A stretch of 8,066 nucleotides of DNA from an uncultured Clostridia bacterium (GTDB taxonomy: Bacteria > Bacillota > Clostridia > Christensenellales > QALW01). The notes under the pieces were generated by a model. The model did no database searches. It was given only the letters and a program-made list of their open reading frames with translations, and was not told the DNA's origin. The translations under genes and the position numbers were made by a program. Shown here one piece after another: positions 5,956 to 8,066 of this stretch; position 1 is the stretch's first letter, and each line of letters starts with the position of its first letter. The DNA is taken from contig URTC01000066.1 of the NCBI GenBank assembly GCA_900550765.1, positions 1-8,066 on the forward strand. Reading direction: 5' to 3'.

Positions 5956-7001
5956 GACAGGTGTGCGTTCACGCTTCGAAAACATATGATATCTTAATAG
6001 AGCCCGGATTACTTCTCCGTGCAGGATTGCTTTGCCGGGAGCGTTTCGGGCTTTGCAGATTGTGTATTCTTACCGATGATACTGTGGATGCTCTTTACGG
6101 TACGGCTGTTTTCCAAAGTTTTAAAGATGCCGGATATTCGGTAGAAAAAATCGTTATCCCTCATGGTGAGGAATCTAAAAGCGCAGAAAACCTATTGAAT
6201 ATTGTCAATAAGCTTGCGCAAATGCATTTTTCCCGCAGCGATATGCTGGTAGCATTAGGCGGCGGTGTAGTGGGCGATCTTTGCGGTTTCTGTGCGGCAA
6301 CGTATATGAGGGGGATTCGTTTTATTCAGCTGCCGACCACACTTTTGGCGGCGGTGGATTCTTCCGTGGGAGGAAAGACAGCAGTCAATCTTCCGGCGGG
6401 AAAAAATATGTTCGGTGCGTTCTGGCAGCCGTCATTGGTGTTGTGCGATACGGACGTGCTGCATACCTTTGATGAAAAAGTATTTGCAGACGGTACCGCG
6501 GAAATCGTAAAGTATGGTATGATTTGGGATGAAGAGCTTTTTACAGCGCTGGAGACGGGAACCTGGAACCGGGAAGATGTTATTGCCCGATGTGTGGAAA
6601 TTAAACGCGATGTCGTCAATCGGGATGAGTTTGATACCGGTCTGCGGCAAATTTTGAATTTTGGTCATACCGTAGGGCATGCGGTAGAGAGTTTAAGCCA
6701 TTTTGAAATATCCCACGGAAGTGCTGTTGCAATTGGAATGACCATCGTAACACGCGCAATATGCCGGCAGGGAATGGCCAAAGAAGATGTGCTTGCCCGG
6801 CTTATAAAAACTCTGGAGGTCAATAGGCTGCCTGTAAGCTGCGGTTTTAGTGCCGAAGAGCTGTTTGAAAAGGCTATAGGCGATAAAAAGCGTGAAGGTG
6901 ATAAGATTCATATCATTGCAGTAAAAGAGATCGGCAAGGCGGAAATCATCTGTATGGATCTTATTCAGCTCAAAGAATGGATACGGCTGGGGAGCACGTG
7001 A
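5952..7001 (+). CDS. aroB: 3-Dehydroquinate synthase
   Basis: This 349-residue enzyme converts DAHP to 3-dehydroquinate using NAD and a divalent metal, the second shikimate step. It shows ALGGGVVGDLCGF (101-113), LPTTLLAAVDSSVGGKTAVN (127-146, with K142) and DGTAEIVKYG (180-189). The metal ligands are E184, H239 (in NFGHTVGHA) and H255. H239 and H255 are 16 apart, as are H271 and H287 of the Aspergillus enzyme. After H255 the usual HGEA reads HGSA, a replacement at a position next to the metal site. The start is GTG at 5952, overlapping the tyrA stop by four bases (GTGA). AAAGGAA at 5934-5940 is a usable ribosome site. The GTG start and overlap suggest coupled translation and lower output than aroF. 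The protein begins MRQVCVHASKTYD, as AroB proteins usually do. The length is normal. Confidence 0.96.
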   Translation: MRQVCVHASKTYDILIEPGLLLRAGLLCRERFGLCRLCILTDDTVDALYGTAVFQSFKDAGYSVEKIVIPHGEESKSAENLLNIVNKLAQMHFSRSDMLVALGGGVVGDLCGFCAATYMRGIRFIQLPTTLLAAVDSSVGGKTAVNLPAGKNMFGAFWQPSLVLCDTDVLHTFDEKVFADGTAEIVKYGMIWDEELFTALETGTWNREDVIARCVEIKRDVVNRDEFDTGLRQILNFGHTVGHAVESLSHFEISHGSAVAIGMTIVTRAICRQGMAKEDVLARLIKTLEVNRLPVSCGFSAEELFEKAIGDKKREGDKIHIIAVKEIGKAEIICMDLIQLKEWIRLGST

Positions 7002-8066
7002 TGGATGTTTTATTAAAAGGCGGAACGCTCAGGGGAACAGTAGAGGCCATTGCTTCAAAATCTCACGTGCATCGGCTTTTGATCTGCGCGGCACTTGCCA
7101 AGCAGGAAACAGTTATAAAAAATATCATTCCTTCTAAAGATATTTTAACTACTGCCGATTGCTTGGAAGAATATCTTGCACAAGTTAAAAGATACGGAGA
7201 TGATTTATCGATACGGCCATACCCGCGTCCGAAGGCAAAGCCGCTGCTGAATTGTACGGAAAGCGGCTCTACTTATCGCTTTCTTGTGCCGGTGGCCTGT
7301 GCCAAGGGTGTGCCCGTTGCATTTACCGGAAGCCGCCGGCTGGCAGAACGTCCGCTTTCACCGCTGTATGAGCTGCTATGCGAACATGGCTGTACGCTTT
7401 CCGAACAAGGGGTTTTCCCCTTGCACGTAAAAGGAAAATTGCAGCCAGGAAATTTTTTGATCGACGGAGGTATAAGCTCTCAATTTATCAGCGGCCTTTT
7501 GCTTGCGCTTCCGCTTTTAACAAGAGACAGCACGATTCAGATTACAGGAGAACTGCAATCGTATCCGTATATTAAAATGACGCTGGATGCATTAAAAACA
7601 TTTTCGGTGGATGTTAAAGAAGAAGGGCGGATTTTTTATATAAAGGGAAATCAGCATTTTATCAGTCCGGGAAATATTCATGCGGAAGGAGATTGGTCCA
7701 ATGCTGCGTTTTTTGCAGTGATGGGAGCATTTTCGCCCGAAGGAATTACAATTCAGGGGCTGCGTCAGAACTCGTTGCAAGGGGATAAAGCGGTTCTTGA
7801 TATTTTAGCAACGTGCGGGGCGACGGTTACCTGGCGAGAAGATATGGTTGCAGTAAAACGGAATGTGCTGCGGGGCCAAAAAATTGACGCCGCACAGATT
7901 CCTGATTTAGTGCCGATCCTTGCAGTCATGGCCTGTGCTGCCGAGGGACAAACGGTTATTTATAATGCCCAAAGACTGCGGCTGAAGGAAAGCGATAGAA
8001 TAGAAACCGTTTTTCGGATGATCCGATCCCTTGGCGGAAATATTGCTGTGACGCAGGATGGATTTA
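7001..8066 (+). CDS. aroA: EPSP synthase (3' partial)
   Basis: The frame runs open to the right edge: 355 codons plus one base, of an enzyme usually about 420-430 residues long. About the last 70 residues, with the GDHR-type motif, are therefore missing. EPSP synthase adds enolpyruvate from phosphoenolpyruvate to shikimate 3-phosphate. Visible residues are K20-S21 and R25 in SKSHVHR, ESGSTYRF (87-94), SSQF (159-162, matching the S169-S170-Q171 site of E. coli), SYPYIK (187-192), D302 in IPDLVPI (the catalytic aspartate, D313 in E. coli), and RLKESDR (327-333), with E330 and R333 matching E341 and R344. The ESGST motif replaces the GNAGT of the E. coli-like class. The ATG shares one base with the aroB stop (TGATG), and GGGGAG at 6989-6994 is six bases before it. 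An in-frame GTG at 6998 is too close to that site to be preferred. MurA is excluded by the shikimate-type motifs and the operon. Confidence 0.95.
   Translation, partial: MDVLLKGGTLRGTVEAIASKSHVHRLLICAALAKQETVIKNIIPSKDILTTADCLEEYLAQVKRYGDDLSIRPYPRPKAKPLLNCTESGSTYRFLVPVACAKGVPVAFTGSRRLAERPLSPLYELLCEHGCTLSEQGVFPLHVKGKLQPGNFLIDGGISSQFISGLLLALPLLTRDSTIQITGELQSYPYIKMTLDALKTFSVDVKEEGRIFYIKGNQHFISPGNIHAEGDWSNAAFFAVMGAFSPEGITIQGLRQNSLQGDKAVLDILATCGATVTWREDMVAVKRNVLRGQKIDAAQIPDLVPILAVMACAAEGQTVIYNAQRLRLKESDRIETVFRMIRSLGGNIAVTQDGF

Overview
The window reads as chromosomal core-metabolism DNA from a Gram-positive anaerobe. Bacillota is likely and class Clostridia is my best guess. The reasons are strong AGGAGG-type ribosome sites, tightly packed genes all on the + strand, moderate GC with AT-rich intergenic gaps, a two-gene SufC/SufB-like iron-sulfur unit of the kind known in anaerobes, and protein styles common in Clostridia (short YjgN/DUF898 protein, ESGST-type EPSP synthase). 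I cannot name a genus from the sequence alone.

Region 1 (2-760) is the 3' part of a gene that starts before the window. Its protein resembles the helical C-terminal region of a large glycosidase-like protein. A weak hairpin follows it. The 197-base gap 761-957 holds a good extended -10 promoter with an inverted repeat placed exactly around the -10 box, a possible 19-codon leader ORF, and the ribosome site of the next gene.

Region 2 (958-3968) is a probable operon of four genes. It encodes a SufC-like ATPase, a SufB/SufD-like scaffold protein (together the minimal 'SMS'-type Fe-S assembly pair), a 99-residue DUF898 membrane protein, and a D-2-hydroxyacid (D-lactate-type) dehydrogenase. It closes with a clear rho-independent terminator at 3978-4015.

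Region 3 (4023 to the end) is an aromatic amino acid operon behind a near-consensus promoter (TTGACT, 17 bases, TAAAAT): aroF (DAHP synthase with a regulatory N-terminal domain), tyrA (prephenate dehydrogenase), aroB (3-dehydroquinate synthase) and aroA (EPSP synthase, cut off by the window end). The genes are two bases apart or overlap (aroF/tyrA gap 2, tyrA/aroB overlap 4, aroB/aroA overlap 1), so their translation is probably coupled. AroF feeds the shikimate pathway, AroB and AroA carry it on towards chorismate, and TyrA diverts prephenate to tyrosine. The remaining pathway genes presumably follow downstream.

I found no tRNA, rRNA, CRISPR array, insertion sequence or phage gene. Nothing here amounts to an undescribed system. 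The most interesting items are the two-gene Fe-S unit with its odd leader region, and the possible operators overlapping the two promoters.
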